64,000 nucleotides of DNA from Winogradskyella forsetii. Its GTDB lineage: Bacteria > Bacteroidota > Bacteroidia > Flavobacteriales > Flavobacteriaceae. Both the position numbers and the translations under genes were made by a program. Below are positions 63,849-64,000 of the stretch, piece after piece. Each line of letters starts with the position of its first letter. The stretch's first letter is position 1. The stretch is from NCBI RefSeq assembly GCF_013394595.1, contig NZ_CP053348.1, positions 1,886,001 to 1,950,000 of the forward strand. The letters are read 5' to 3'. The notes beneath the pieces were generated by a model, which was given only the letters and a program-made list of their open reading frames with translations, was not told where the DNA came from and ran no database searches.

Positions 63849-64000
63849 ATGGCTAAATCACAACAGACTTTTAGTAAAAGTGAAAAAGAAAAAAAACGAT
63901 TAAAAAAACGGGAAGACAAGCGCAAGAAAATGGAAGCGCGTAAACTCGAAAAAGAAGAAAATGGATCAGAAGGAATTCCTATGGCTTATGTTGACCATAA
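63849..64000 (+). CDS. Cold-shock-domain protein with basic N-terminal extension (partial)
   Basis: The ATG is at 63849 and the frame is open to the window end, giving 50 residues. These are very rich in Lys/Arg/Glu (KSEKEKKRLKKREDKRKKM then EARKLEKEENG), a helical charged extension, and end SEGIPMAYVDH. I recall flavobacterial cold-shock-domain proteins with this kind of N-terminus followed by an 'AYVDE' segment; the CSD itself lies beyond the window. The role (RNA chaperone) is inferred, and the long leader upstream supports it. Confidence 0.6.
   Translation, partial: MAKSQQTFSKSEKEKKRLKKREDKRKKMEARKLEKEENGSEGIPMAYVDH

Noticed and set aside
1-64000. tRNA, rRNA, prophage or insertion-sequence genes
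   Set aside because: No cloverleaf-like T-loop/acceptor pairs, rRNA motifs, transposase or phage protein signatures were seen by eye; a dedicated RNA search was not possible.

Overview
The window comes from a low-GC member of the Bacteroidota, most likely Flavobacteriaceae. Four things support this: a PorX-type regulator and three secreted proteins with type IX secretion (T9SS) C-terminal sorting domains, the fused LpxC/FabZ enzyme, TAnnTTTG-type -7 promoter boxes, and A/T-rich leaders without Shine-Dalgarno sequences. The genus cannot be fixed from the sequence. I saw no rRNA, tRNA, CRISPR array, transposase or prophage gene.

Region 1 (1-18646) is a surface-polysaccharide locus, almost entirely on the minus strand. 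From its promoter-distal end it holds a Wzc-type chain-length protein (cut by the window edge), a Wza-type export lipoprotein, a WbpM/PglF-type 4,6-dehydratase, a DegT/PglE-type aminotransferase, a plus-strand ATP-grasp/HAD pair, a PglC-type initiating sugar transferase, six glycosyltransferases, a glutamine-dependent asparagine synthetase homologue, a CysE-like acetyltransferase, a Wzy-like polymerase and a Wzx-like flippase. Together they would build an undecaprenyl-linked repeat unit starting with an amino-deoxy sugar, then flip, polymerise and export it. Region 2 (19227-26132) is one giant gene for a secreted pectate-lyase-like protein with 23 Ig-like repeats. Region 3 (26233-29996) adds an acyltransferase, UDP-glucose dehydrogenase and UDP-glucuronate epimerase, which can supply uronic-acid precursors to region 1.

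Region 4 (30088-36249) has alanine dehydrogenase, small membrane proteins, TsaE, PorX and an HD phosphohydrolase. Region 5 (36562-42925) is a lipid A/housekeeping block: LpxD, LpxC/FabZ, LpxA, EF-P, a second LpxD, an NTF2-like protein and SucD. Region 6 (43027-55333) has an M16 peptidase, FabG, a VWA membrane protein, an SPFH protein and two tandem T9SS cargo proteins that share a large C-terminal module. Region 7 (55659-64000) holds a TruA-like protein, Dps, two MscS channels, small lipoprotein and membrane proteins, a GreA/B C-domain protein, a thioesterase and the start of a cold-shock-domain gene.

The most interesting signals are these. (a) In the giant protein, cysteines alternate strictly between neighbouring repeats in a way that predicts disulfides linking adjacent domains. 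(b) A nested hairpin of about 265 bp lies between the HD gene and lpxD. (c) Two adjacent stress-type genes share a 55-bp upstream block. (d) A small secreted-peptide ORF sits behind a near-consensus promoter. (e) An ATP-grasp/HAD cassette occupies the place where a sugar N-acetyltransferase might be expected.
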